Positions 55,463 through 62,993 of a stretch of 64,000 bases of DNA are shown piece after piece. The stretch lies in contig NZ_SBIP01000003.1 of assembly GCF_004053875.1 (NCBI RefSeq), positions 682,001 to 746,000 of the forward strand. Reading direction: 5' to 3'. How positions within the stretch are numbered: the stretch's first letter is position 1; every line of letters begins with the position of its first letter. The notes under the pieces are model-generated. The model saw nothing but the letters and a program-made list of their open reading frames with translations. It was not told where the DNA came from and ran no database searches. Source of the DNA: Neorhizobium lilium (lineage in GTDB: Bacteria > Pseudomonadota > Alphaproteobacteria > Rhizobiales > Rhizobiaceae). A program made the position numbers and the translations under genes.

Positions 55463-56326
55463 ATGGGTTTTCTGACGCGCCTGATGCCGAAGCGGTTCCG
55501 CAAAAAGGGGACCGTCATTCCCGTCGTCCGGCTTCACGGCACGATCATGGCGGGCGGGAGCCAGTTCAAGCCGGCGCTCAATATCGCCGGCGTCGCACCC
55601 ATGCTGGAGAAAGCCTTCGCCAAAAAGGATAGCCCGGTGGTCGCCATTTCCATCAATTCTCCCGGCGGTTCTCCCGTCCAGTCGCGGTTGATCTTCCAGC
55701 GCATTCGGGCGCTTGCGGAAGAAAAGGACAAGAAGGTCCTGATCTTCGTGGAAGATGTCGCAGCTTCCGGCGGCTACATGATAGCCCTGGCCGGCGACGA
55801 GATCTTTGCCGATCCCACCTCCATCGTGGGCTCGATCGGCGTCGTCTCCGGCGGCTTCGGTTTCCCGGAACTCCTGCGCAAGATGGGCGTCGAGCGCCGC
55901 GTCTACACCGCGGGCGAAAACAAGGTCATCCTTGATCCCTTCCAGCCGGAAAAGGAAGGCGATGTCGAATATCTGAAGACGCTGCAGCTGGAGATCCACA
56001 AGGTCTTCATCGAGATGGTGAAGATGCGCCGGGGCGAGCGGCTGGCCGACGAAGCGACGATCTTCTCCGGCCTGTTCTGGACCGGCATGCGCGGTGTCGA
56101 TCTCGGACTGATCGATGGGCTGGGCGAGATGCGCGACGTGCTCAAGCGCCGCTTCGGCAAGGATACGCGGCTGGAGCTGATCGGCGGCAGCCGCAGCCTT
56201 TTCGGCCGGCGCATACCCGGCGTTCTATCCTCTTCCGCTTCGCTGGGCGAAATGGCCGCAGGCGCGGTTGGAGGTCTTGCGGAAGGCCTCGAGGAAAAGG
56301 CATTGTGGAGCCGCTACGGGCTCTGA
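55463..56326 (+). CDS. S49 family serine peptidase (SppA/SohB-like)
   Basis: A 287-residue signal peptide peptidase-type protease. AISINSPGGSPVQSRLI (near residues 62-78) is the oxyanion region, the nucleophile Ser is in VAASGGYMIALAGDEIFAD (near 98-116), and SIVGSIGV follows. The catalytic Lys is expected in the C-terminal half (GENKVILDPF). There is no clear N-terminal membrane helix, unlike SppA of E. coli, so it may be cytoplasmic or peripheral. A small membrane-protein gene follows 19 bases later. Confidence 0.9.
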   Translation: MGFLTRLMPKRFRKKGTVIPVVRLHGTIMAGGSQFKPALNIAGVAPMLEKAFAKKDSPVVAISINSPGGSPVQSRLIFQRIRALAEEKDKKVLIFVEDVAASGGYMIALAGDEIFADPTSIVGSIGVVSGGFGFPELLRKMGVERRVYTAGENKVILDPFQPEKEGDVEYLKTLQLEIHKVFIEMVKMRRGERLADEATIFSGLFWTGMRGVDLGLIDGLGEMRDVLKRRFGKDTRLELIGGSRSLFGRRIPGVLSSSASLGEMAAGAVGGLAEGLEEKALWSRYGL

Positions 56327-56345
56327 TGACCTGACGAGGGGGATA

Positions 56346-56537
56346 ATGGCGCAGCTCATCTTTATGATCGTCGTGATTTACGGCGGCTGGATGCTTTACA
56401 AACGCTTCATCAAGGATGCCGAGCGCCTGTCGGCCCGCAATCGGCGGCAGCAGCAGGAGCGCCAGACCGGCGCCGTCGGCACGTTGGAAAAAGACCCTGT
56501 GACGGGCGAGTATCGGGTAAAGCGCGACGAGGAGTGA
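56346..56537 (+). CDS. Small single-pass membrane protein
   Basis: A 63-residue protein: an N-terminal membrane helix (AQLIFMIVVIYGGWMLYKRF) followed by a basic, Arg/Gln-rich cytoplasmic tail (SARNRRQQQERQTGA) ending DPVTGEYRVKRDEE. A strong GAGGGGG Shine-Dalgarno precedes the ATG. Its tight position after the S49 peptidase gene suggests it might serve as its membrane partner. I do not recognise a named family. Confidence 0.72.
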   Translation: MAQLIFMIVVIYGGWMLYKRFIKDAERLSARNRRQQQERQTGAVGTLEKDPVTGEYRVKRDEE

Positions 56538-56543
56538 GCTCGT

Positions 56544-56858
56544 TTAAACGCGTGCTTTGACCCGCGACATCCAGTCCGAGCCGGCATAGCTTACGCAGAT
56601 GATGAAGACGACACCGGTCTCGTCATCGACAGTGAAGCACAGCACGGCTTTATCCGCTGCGGGAATGGCTCGAAGGCCTGGCAGGATATCGTCGCGCGTA
56701 GAGCCAATCTTTGGGAAATCGACCAAGCTGTTCAGCGCGTCCTCGATGGCGTCGATCTTGTTGAGAGCCAAGGAATAACCTGCATATTCACCTATCAGGG
56801 TCGTGATGTCTGAAAGGTCATCGCGAACCAGCGGATGCCGGATGACCTTATAAGCCAT
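56544..56858 (-). CDS. ParE-type toxin
   Basis: A 104-residue RelE/ParE-superfamily protein: [40 protein letters not shown], then FPKIGSTRDDILPGLRAIPA and FTVDDETGVVFIICVSYAGSDW. The PxxGxxRDDxxxGxRxxPxxxxxxxF pattern is typical of ParE members. It overlaps the antitoxin stop by 11 bases. Target (gyrase or mRNA) is not shown by sequence. The pair sits between the S49 peptidase group and glyQ. Confidence 0.85.
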   Translation of the reverse strand: MAYKVIRHPLVRDDLSDITTLIGEYAGYSLALNKIDAIEDALNSLVDFPKIGSTRDDILPGLRAIPAADKAVLCFTVDDETGVVFIICVSYAGSDWMSRVKARV

Positions 56859-57147
56859 TCTTCTCCTCTTCGATCTTCCTGTATATCCGCTCCTTTAGTT
56901 CGGCAAACATTGTGTCATTGTCCATCGGTATCCACTGATCCTTGGGCAATTCCATCCGCCGGCGGATTTCGTCGCCCATGCGGGTCACGGAATCATTCTG
57001 CTCCGGCGTCAGATGGTCGGCGCGCAGGAGTTCATCGATGCCCGCCTCGACCACCTTTTCGACCGACGGAAACTGCCCGTCTTCAACCAGCCGTTCCGCG
57101 CGGCGCAGATATGGGTCTGACAGCGTAATCGTGTTCTTGATGTTCAT
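56848..57147 (-). CDS. ParD-like antitoxin
   Basis: A 99-residue protein, first gene of the TA operon. [20 protein letters not shown] and [19 protein letters not shown] match the ribbon-helix-helix of type II ParD-family antitoxins; the C-terminal half ([20 protein letters not shown]) is charged and helical for toxin binding. A GGAGGC Shine-Dalgarno precedes the ATG. Overlapping inverted repeats 27-62 bases upstream are a likely self-operator. Confidence 0.82.
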   Translation of the reverse strand: MNIKNTITLSDPYLRRAERLVEDGQFPSVEKVVEAGIDELLRADHLTPEQNDSVTRMGDEIRRRMELPKDQWIPMDNDTMFAELKERIYRKIEEEKNGL

Positions 57148-57173
57148 GGCGAGCCTCCAAGTCGAACCATAAT

Positions 57174-57209
57174 ATCATGGATCATCCCGGTCGTGCGACT
57201 CCATGATCC
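57174..57209 (-). promoter_or_regulatory. Putative operator of the ParDE-type operon
   Basis: ATCATGG (57174-57180) and GGATCAT (57179-57185) are mirrored by CCATGAT (57201-57207) and ATGATCC (57203-57209), giving a dyad centred in the 140-bp gap between the antitoxin and glyQ. Such dyads are typical antitoxin binding sites. Confidence 0.45.
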
Positions 57210-57288
57210 GCAAACGCATAAATCCTTGACCCTTCCGCCCTCGCGTGGCACTCGTCCGCATCCTGCAACAACCGGCAAACGCATTCCG

Positions 57289-58245
57289 ATGACCGATCTG
57301 CCTGACCACATGTCCCCGAAGCGCTCTTTCCAGGGCCTCATCCTGACGCTCCACAATTACTGGGCGGATAAGGGATGTGCCGTGCTGCAGCCTTACGACA
57401 TGGAAGTCGGCGCCGGCACCTTCCATCCGGCCACGACCTTGCGCGCGCTGGGGCCGAAGCCGTGGAAGGCTGCCTATGTCCAGCCATCGCGCCGTCCGTC
57501 CGACGGACGCTATGGCGAGAACCCGAACCGGCTGCAGCATTACTATCAGTACCAGGTCATTCTGAAGCCCAATCCGCCGAACCTGCAGGAGCTTTATCTC
57601 GGCTCTCTGGAGGCGATCGGTCTCGACCCGCTTCTCCACGATGTCAGATTTGTCGAAGACGACTGGGAAAGCCCGACGCTCGGCGCCTGGGGCCTCGGTT
57701 GGGAGTGCTGGTGCGACGGCATGGAAGTGTCGCAGTTCACTTATTTCCAGCAGGTCTGCGGCATCGAGGTTTCGCCGGTCGCTGGCGAACTGACCTATGG
57801 TCTCGAGCGCCTCGCCATGTATGTGCAGGGCGTCGACAACGTCTACGACCTCAACTTCAACGGTCGCGAGGGCGAAGAGAAGATTTCCTACGGGGATGTA
57901 TTCCTGCAGGCCGAGCAGGAATATTCACGGCACAATTTCGAGTATGCCAATACGGAGATTCTGCATCGGCACTTCATCGATGCGGAACAGGAGTGCCAGG
58001 CGCTTCTGGCAGCCGGAGCGCCGGGCGACAAGGCCAATCACATGCTCCACAAATGCGTCTTCCCCGCATACGACCAGTGCATCAAGGCGTCCCACGTCTT
58101 CAATTTGCTGGATGCCCGCGGGGTGATCTCGGTCACCGAGCGGCAGAGCTATATCCTGCGGGTGCGCACGCTGGCCAAGGCCTGCGGCGAGGCGTTTCTT
58201 CTGACGGATGCCGGTGGCGCCAACCTCAGGAGCCAAGCCGCCTGA
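57289..58245 (+). CDS. glyQ: Glycyl-tRNA synthetase alpha subunit
   Basis: A 318-residue subunit of the bacterial heterotetrameric enzyme; it carries the class II active site for glycine activation. [67 protein letters not shown] and [20 protein letters not shown] are diagnostic. The ATG at 57289 gives [18 protein letters not shown] 57310 (MSPKRSFQ) is possible. The beta subunit glyS starts 4.7 kb downstream, separated by lemA, aroA, DUF2207 and a TA pair, all in the same direction. Confidence 0.96.
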   Translation: MTDLPDHMSPKRSFQGLILTLHNYWADKGCAVLQPYDMEVGAGTFHPATTLRALGPKPWKAAYVQPSRRPSDGRYGENPNRLQHYYQYQVILKPNPPNLQELYLGSLEAIGLDPLLHDVRFVEDDWESPTLGAWGLGWECWCDGMEVSQFTYFQQVCGIEVSPVAGELTYGLERLAMYVQGVDNVYDLNFNGREGEEKISYGDVFLQAEQEYSRHNFEYANTEILHRHFIDAEQECQALLAAGAPGDKANHMLHKCVFPAYDQCIKASHVFNLLDARGVISVTERQSYILRVRTLAKACGEAFLLTDAGGANLRSQAA

Positions 58246-58358
58246 CGGCCATCCGCCTGTTAAGCATCATGCGTGCTAACCCACCGATTTCCGGTGACAT
58301 TCTGCTTTGTCCACAATAATGTCTCCGCCAAATCGAGGCATCATCCGGGGGCAGGCGC

Positions 58359-58910
58359 ATGTACATCATTTTGGGAATAGTTGTTCTGATCGGACTATAC
58401 GTCATGATGGCGTATAATGGGCTGGTCAAATCTCGCCAGATGGCGGAAGAAGCCTGGTCCGGCATCGATGTACAGCTGAAAAGACGCGCCGATCTCATCC
58501 CGAACCTGATCGAAACTGTCAAGGGCTATGCGGCCCACGAAAAGGGCACGTTCGAGGAAGTGGTAAAGCTGCGCAACCAGGCGCAGGCAGTTCCCGCCGG
58601 CGACGTCGCGGGCAGGGCGCAGGCCGAAGGGCTGCTCGGCCAGGCGCTCGGCAAGGTGATCGCGCTTGCGGAAGCCTATCCGGACTTGAAGGCCAACCAG
58701 AACTTCTCCGAACTGCAGGCATCGCTCGAAACCATCGAAGGCGAGTTGCAGATGTCGCGTCGTTATTACAACGGCGCCGCCCGCGACCTGAACGTCAAGG
58801 TGGAAAGCTTCCCGTCCAACCTGATTGCCGGCCAGTTCGGATTTGCCAAGCGCCAGTATTTCGAGATCACCAATGAAGCGGATCGCGCCGTCCCGAGCGT
58901 CAAGTTCTGA
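58359..58910 (+). CDS. LemA family protein
   Basis: A 183-residue protein with an N-terminal membrane helix (MYIILGIVVLIGLYVMMAYN), the LemA signature VKSRQMAEEAWSGIDVQLKR and RRADLIPNLIETVKGYAAHE, and the C-terminal SRRYYNGAARDLNVKVESFP. The bulk of the protein faces the periplasm or outside as a helical bundle. LemA genes are usually paired with a DUF2207 gene; here the partner lies 1.4 kb downstream with aroA between. Function is not established. Confidence 0.92.
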   Translation: MYIILGIVVLIGLYVMMAYNGLVKSRQMAEEAWSGIDVQLKRRADLIPNLIETVKGYAAHEKGTFEEVVKLRNQAQAVPAGDVAGRAQAEGLLGQALGKVIALAEAYPDLKANQNFSELQASLETIEGELQMSRRYYNGAARDLNVKVESFPSNLIAGQFGFAKRQYFEITNEADRAVPSVKF

Positions 58911-59000
58911 AATCGGTCATTGGACCTTTGTGCGCGACGGTTTAAGAGCGCGCTAGGCCGACCCGTGTCGGCACCCTGTTTGCGTTAAGAGACGAATATC

Positions 59001-60272
59001 ATGGGCAGAGCCAAACTTACCATCCTGCCGTCGGGCAAGCCGCTTGCGGGACGCGCCGTGCCGCCGGGGTCGAAATCGATCACCAACCGCGCGCTGCTTC
59101 TGGCAGGCCTTGCCATAGGCACCAGCCGGTTGACCGGAGCGCTGAGAAGCGACGACACGCGCTACATGGCCGACGCATTGCGGGCCATGGGAGTAGCGGT
59201 GGACGAGCCGGACGAGACGACCTTTGTCGTCACCGGCAGCGGCAGGCTTCTGCCCCCGCAGGCCCCGCTGTTTCTCGGCAATGCCGGCACCGCGACCCGC
59301 TTCCTGACCGCGGCCGTCGCTTCGGTCGATGGCACTGTCGTCGTCGATGGGGACGAACACATGCGCAAGCGGCCGATCGGTCCGCTCGTCGCCGCCCTGA
59401 AATCGCTCGGCGTCGATGCCGAGGCGCTGACGGGCTGCCCGCCGGTGACGGTGCGCGGCAAGGGCCATTTTGCCTCCGGCCGCGTCGAAATCGATGCCGG
59501 ATTGTCGAGCCAGTACGTTTCCGCGCTGCTGATGGCGGGACCGCTCGTCCAGCAAGGTGCCGATGCGCCCTTGACCGTGGCGCTCGCCGGCACGGAAATC
59601 GGCGCCCGCGGCTATGTCGATCTCACGCTTGCGGCCATGCAGGCCTTCGGCGCCACGGTCGAGCAGATCGACGCCGCGACCTGGAAGGTCGAACCGACCG
59701 GCTACAAGGCTGCGGATTTCGTTATCGAGCCGGATGCTTCGGCCGCCACCTATCTCTGGGCTGCCGAAGTGCTGACCGGCGGCGCCATCGATCTCGGCGT
59801 GCCGGCCACCGCCTTTACCCAGCCGGATGCCAAGGCTTACGAAGTCATCGCGCAATTCCCGCACCTGCCGGCCGAAATCGATGGCTCACAGATGCAGGAC
59901 GCAGTGCCGACGCTTGCCGTACTCGCCGCCTTCAACCAGACGCCGGTGCGTTTCACCGGCATCGCCAACCTGCGTGTCAAGGAATGCGACCGGGTGAGGG
60001 CGCTATCGCTTGGCCTCAACGCCATTCGCGAAGGATTGGCGACGGAAGAGGGCGACGACCTGATCGTCGCCTCCGATCCCTCGCTTGCCGGCCAGACCCT
60101 GCCGGCCGAAATCGATACATTTGCCGACCACCGCATCGCCATGAGCTTTGCGCTGGCGGGGCTGATGATCGGCGGCATCACCATTCTCGATCCGGATTGC
60201 GTCGCCAAGACCTTCCCCAGCTACTGGGACGTGCTGGCTTCGCTCGGGGTTGAATACACAGACATAATTTAA
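59001..60272 (+). CDS. aroA: 3-phosphoshikimate 1-carboxyvinyltransferase (EPSP synthase), class I-like
   Basis: A 423-residue enzyme of the shikimate pathway joining shikimate-3-phosphate and PEP. The catalytic residues look intact: GSKSITNRALLLAGLA (Lys/Arg, near residues 23-38), the Asp in MQDAVPTLAVLAAF, the Glu/Arg in RVKECDRVRALSLGL, DHRIAMSFALAGL and CVAKTFPSYWDVL. The PEP loop is LFLGNAGTATRFLTAAV: the class I Gly and Thr are kept, but the usual Pro of the TAMRPL helix is Phe. It is unlike the class II (CP4-type) AroA known from Agrobacterium, whose loop differs. Such bacteria normally have a class II aroA elsewhere, so this may be a second copy. It lies between lemA and DUF2207. Confidence 0.9.
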   Translation: MGRAKLTILPSGKPLAGRAVPPGSKSITNRALLLAGLAIGTSRLTGALRSDDTRYMADALRAMGVAVDEPDETTFVVTGSGRLLPPQAPLFLGNAGTATRFLTAAVASVDGTVVVDGDEHMRKRPIGPLVAALKSLGVDAEALTGCPPVTVRGKGHFASGRVEIDAGLSSQYVSALLMAGPLVQQGADAPLTVALAGTEIGARGYVDLTLAAMQAFGATVEQIDAATWKVEPTGYKAADFVIEPDASAATYLWAAEVLTGGAIDLGVPATAFTQPDAKAYEVIAQFPHLPAEIDGSQMQDAVPTLAVLAAFNQTPVRFTGIANLRVKECDRVRALSLGLNAIREGLATEEGDDLIVASDPSLAGQTLPAEIDTFADHRIAMSFALAGLMIGGITILDPDCVAKTFPSYWDVLASLGVEYTDII

Positions 60273-60316
60273 GCGAAAGATCTGGATCGGCCGGGCCGAG
60301 GGAAAGGAATGTCTTG

Positions 60317-62239
60317 ATGCGGTGGTTCTCCGGCTTTTGCCTGACCCTGTTCTTCGGCCTGACCGCTATTCTGCCCGCAGCGGCGGAGGAATATATCCGC
60401 TCCTACCATTCGGACATGACGATTGCCCCGAACGGCGATCTGACTGTCGCCGAGACGATCATCGTCAATGCCGAGGGCGACCGGATCAAGCGCGGCATCT
60501 TCCGGGATTTCCCCCTGACCATGCAGGATGCGCAAGGCCGCGCCGTACGTGTCGGTTTCGACCTGCTGTCGCTTACCCGGGATGGCCGGCCGGAAGAATG
60601 GCATACGGAAAGCATAAGCGGCGGCACGCGCATCTATGCCGGCTCAAAGGACGTGCTTCTGCGCGACGGTCAGCACACCTATGTCCTGACCTATCGGACG
60701 GACCGGCAGATCCGTTTCTTTGCCGATCACGACGAACTCTACTGGAACGTCACCGGCAATGGCTGGCAGTTCCGCATTGCCAGTGCTTCGGCACGCGTGA
60801 CGCTGCCCGATGGCGCGGAGGTCATGCGCACCGCCGCCTATACCGGCCCGCTCGGATCGACCGCCCGCAATGCGCAGGCGCAACAGGATGGCGATGTCGC
60901 AGAGTTTGCAACGACTCGCCCTCTTGCCGAAGCGGAAGGACTGACCATCGTCGTCGGCATTCCGAAGGGCGTCATCACGCCGCCCTCCGAAGCTCAGGCC
61001 AGCGCCTGGTGGTGGCGCGACAATGCCGGCACCATCATCGCCGTTATAGGCTTCGTTCTCGTCCTCGCCTATTACGGAATATTCTGGAGGCGCGTCGGCC
61101 GCGATCCGGCCGCGGGCGTCGTCGTGCCGCGCTGGGATGCACCGGACGGTCTGTCACCGGCGCTGGTCAACTATATTGATAACAAGGGCTTTTCCGGCGG
61201 CGGCTGGACGGCCTTTTCCGCAAGCGCGCTCGATCTTGCAGTCAAGGGCTATGTGGTCCTGGAGGACCTCAAGAGCTCCATCACCATCAGCCGCACGGCC
61301 AAGCGCGATGGCAAGCAGGTGCCCACCGCGCAAGCCGCAGTTCTGGGCGCCGTCGATGCTGCCGGCGGTCGTTTCGTGATCGACGAGGCCAATGGCGAAA
61401 CGGTTCAGGCGGCAGGCGCTGCCTTCCGCCAGGCGATCGAAAAGGAACATCGCGGCAAGTATTACAATGCCAACCGCAGCTATGTCATCGGTGGGATACT
61501 GATCAGCGCTCTCGCGCTCTTTGGCGTCGTCGCCTTCGGCAATCTCGAACCGGACATGATCGCGACGCTGATCGTTCCGGTGGTTTTGGCGATCTTCTTC
61601 GGGGTGATGGCGGTCGGCTTCGGCAAGGGCCTGCGGCGGGGATCGTCGGTCGTCACCAAGATCATTTCCATCGTCGTCCTCGGCTTTGTCGGCCTTGTCG
61701 CGATTTCGGTCGGATCGGCGGTTCTGGTCGCGCTCATGTCGGAAATGACCGGCGACGAGCACTGGCCGGTCCTGGTTTCGGTCGGCGGCATCGTGCTTGC
61801 CAACGTCATCTTCTTCTTCCTGATGGCGGCGCCGACGCCGCTCGGTCGCAAGCTCATGGATGGCATCGAGGGGCTGCGAATCTATCTGACACTCGCCGAA
61901 AAGGACCGGATGAACATGGCCGGAGCCCCCACCATGTCGCCGCAGCATTTCGAAACGCTATTGCCCTATGCCGTGGCGCTGGGGGTGGAAAAGCCCTGGA
62001 GCAGTGCCTTCGAGACCTGGCTTGCCAGTGCCGCAGCGGGCGCCGCCGCCGCGTCCTACCACCCCGGCTGGTATTCGGGCTATGCCGGCTCAAGCTTCGG
62101 AGACCGCATCGGCGGCTTCTCGTCCTCCATGGCCTCAACGATTGCCTCCACCATTCCCACGCCGAAGGTATCGTCCACCTCCTCGGGCTTTTCCGGCGGC
62201 TCCTCCGGTGGAGGCGGAGGCGGCGGAGGCGGGTGGTAA
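60317..62239 (+). CDS. DUF2207 domain membrane protein
   Basis: A 640-residue protein with a signal peptide (MRWFSGFCLTLFFGLTAILP ending AAAEE), a long exported beta-rich DUF2207 domain (YIRSYHSDMTIAPNGDLTVA, TIIVNAEGDRIKRGIFRDFP, YRTDRQIRFFADHDELYWNV), a membrane helix near residue 240 (IIAVIGFVLVLAYYGIFWRR), a cytoplasmic part, two to three more helices near 390-505, and a low-complexity Ser/Gly tail ending in a run of nine Gly and Trp. The Gly-rich tail is typical of LemA-linked DUF2207 and TPM-domain proteins. It probably works with LemA. The ATG at 60317 follows a possible TTG at 60314. Confidence 0.88.
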   Translation: MRWFSGFCLTLFFGLTAILPAAAEEYIRSYHSDMTIAPNGDLTVAETIIVNAEGDRIKRGIFRDFPLTMQDAQGRAVRVGFDLLSLTRDGRPEEWHTESISGGTRIYAGSKDVLLRDGQHTYVLTYRTDRQIRFFADHDELYWNVTGNGWQFRIASASARVTLPDGAEVMRTAAYTGPLGSTARNAQAQQDGDVAEFATTRPLAEAEGLTIVVGIPKGVITPPSEAQASAWWWRDNAGTIIAVIGFVLVLAYYGIFWRRVGRDPAAGVVVPRWDAPDGLSPALVNYIDNKGFSGGGWTAFSASALDLAVKGYVVLEDLKSSITISRTAKRDGKQVPTAQAAVLGAVDAAGGRFVIDEANGETVQAAGAAFRQAIEKEHRGKYYNANRSYVIGGILISALALFGVVAFGNLEPDMIATLIVPVVLAIFFGVMAVGFGKGLRRGSSVVTKIISIVVLGFVGLVAISVGSAVLVALMSEMTGDEHWPVLVSVGGIVLANVIFFFLMAAPTPLGRKLMDGIEGLRIYLTLAEKDRMNMAGAPTMSPQHFETLLPYAVALGVEKPWSSAFETWLASAAAGAAAASYHPGWYSGYAGSSFGDRIGGFSSSMASTIASTIPTPKVSSTSSGFSGGSSGGGGGGGGGW

Positions 62240-62272
62240 AGGTGCTTGATCGCCGGCCGCTGCGGCAGTATT

Positions 62273-62284
62273 GTTACATGTAAC
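62273..62284. promoter_or_regulatory. Palindromic operator of the MazEF-like pair
   Basis: GTTACATGTAAC is a perfect 12-bp palindrome 17 bases before the antitoxin ATG. Such a site is the expected target of autorepression by the antitoxin or the TA complex. Confidence 0.6.
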
Positions 62285-62301
62285 GATAACCGAACGCATT
62301 C

Positions 62302-62526
62302 ATGCCTGTACCTGTCAGCACAAGAGTTCAGAAGCGGCGGAAAGCCCTGAGGTCTGCTGGGCTGCGCCCTGTGCAGATATGGGTGCCCGATACCCGTCGG
62401 CCCGACTTCGACGCCGAATGCCGGCGCCAGGCGATGCTCGTGGCCGTTGCCGATGCCTCGGATTCCGATCTTGGCGCTTTGCTGGACGCTGCCTTGGCCG
62501 ATCTGGACGATGACGACCGGTCATGA
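62302..62526 (+). CDS. MazE-like antitoxin (DUF3018-type)
   Basis: A 74-residue protein, first gene of the pair. VSTRVQKRRKALRSAGLRPV and QIWVPDTRRPDFDAECRRQA match the antitoxin MazE family (DUF3018) as I know it from proteobacteria; the acidic end ALADLDDDDRS is the toxin-binding part. No Shine-Dalgarno is visible before the ATG (CGAACGCATTC), and the operator/promoter is close, so the message could be nearly leaderless. It overlaps the toxin start in an ATGA. Confidence 0.8.
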   Translation: MPVPVSTRVQKRRKALRSAGLRPVQIWVPDTRRPDFDAECRRQAMLVAVADASDSDLGALLDAALADLDDDDRS

Positions 62527-62846
62527 GGCGCGGCGATCTTGTATCGGTTGCAATCTCCGGCGATTTCGGCAAGCCGCGTCCGGCGCTGGTCATTCAATCC
62601 GATCGGTTCGCGGAAACCGGCACTGTCACCGTCCTGCTTCTTTCCGCAACGTTGGTGGATGCGCCGCTGATCCGGCTCCCCGTCGAACCATCGGCGGAAA
62701 ATGGCTTGCGCAAGCCCTCTCAGGTGATGATCGACAAGGCCATGTCGGTGAAGCGGGACAAGCTGGGTCAGAGCTTCGGGAAGCTTGGCGATGACGCCAT
62801 GATTGCCGTCACGCGGTCGCTTGCGGTTTTCCTGGGCGTTGTCTGA
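62523..62846 (+). CDS. MazF/PemK-type toxin
   Basis: A 107-residue type II toxin of the MazF/PemK/CcdB fold: MRRGDLVSVAISGDFGKPRP, ALVIQSDRFAETGTVTVLLL, then IRLPVEPSAENGLRKPSQVM and DKAMSVKRDKLGQSFGKL. The RGD(L/I)VxVAxxGDxGKPRPALVIQ N-terminus and the PSxxNGLxKPSxVMxDK motif are characteristic. MazF proteins are sequence-specific endoribonucleases. The pair sits between DUF2207 and glyS. Confidence 0.9.
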   Translation: MRRGDLVSVAISGDFGKPRPALVIQSDRFAETGTVTVLLLSATLVDAPLIRLPVEPSAENGLRKPSQVMIDKAMSVKRDKLGQSFGKLGDDAMIAVTRSLAVFLGVV

Positions 62847-62931
62847 GCGTCTCCAGAGTTGGCCGAGGCCTCGACACGATATTTGCCGTTGTGCAGCGGC
62901 GCCCAATTTTGCTAGCAGAGGCACAAGATTT

Positions 62932-62982
62932 TCACCCCACAACGGACCTGCGGTCCGACCCTCCTCCTCAAGGGGAGGGTGA
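62932..62982. repeat. Small palindromic repeat abutting glyS
   Basis: Two adjacent hairpins: CGGACC-TGC-GGTCCG (62943-62957) and an 8-bp stem CCCTCCTC/GGGGAGGG (62959-62979), bounded by TCACCC and GGGTGA at the ends. The form is that of short dispersed rhizobial palindromes. Its right end runs directly into the glyS Shine-Dalgarno (GAGGA, 62981-62985). Confidence 0.75.
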
Positions 62983-62993
62983 GGAAAAATGAC

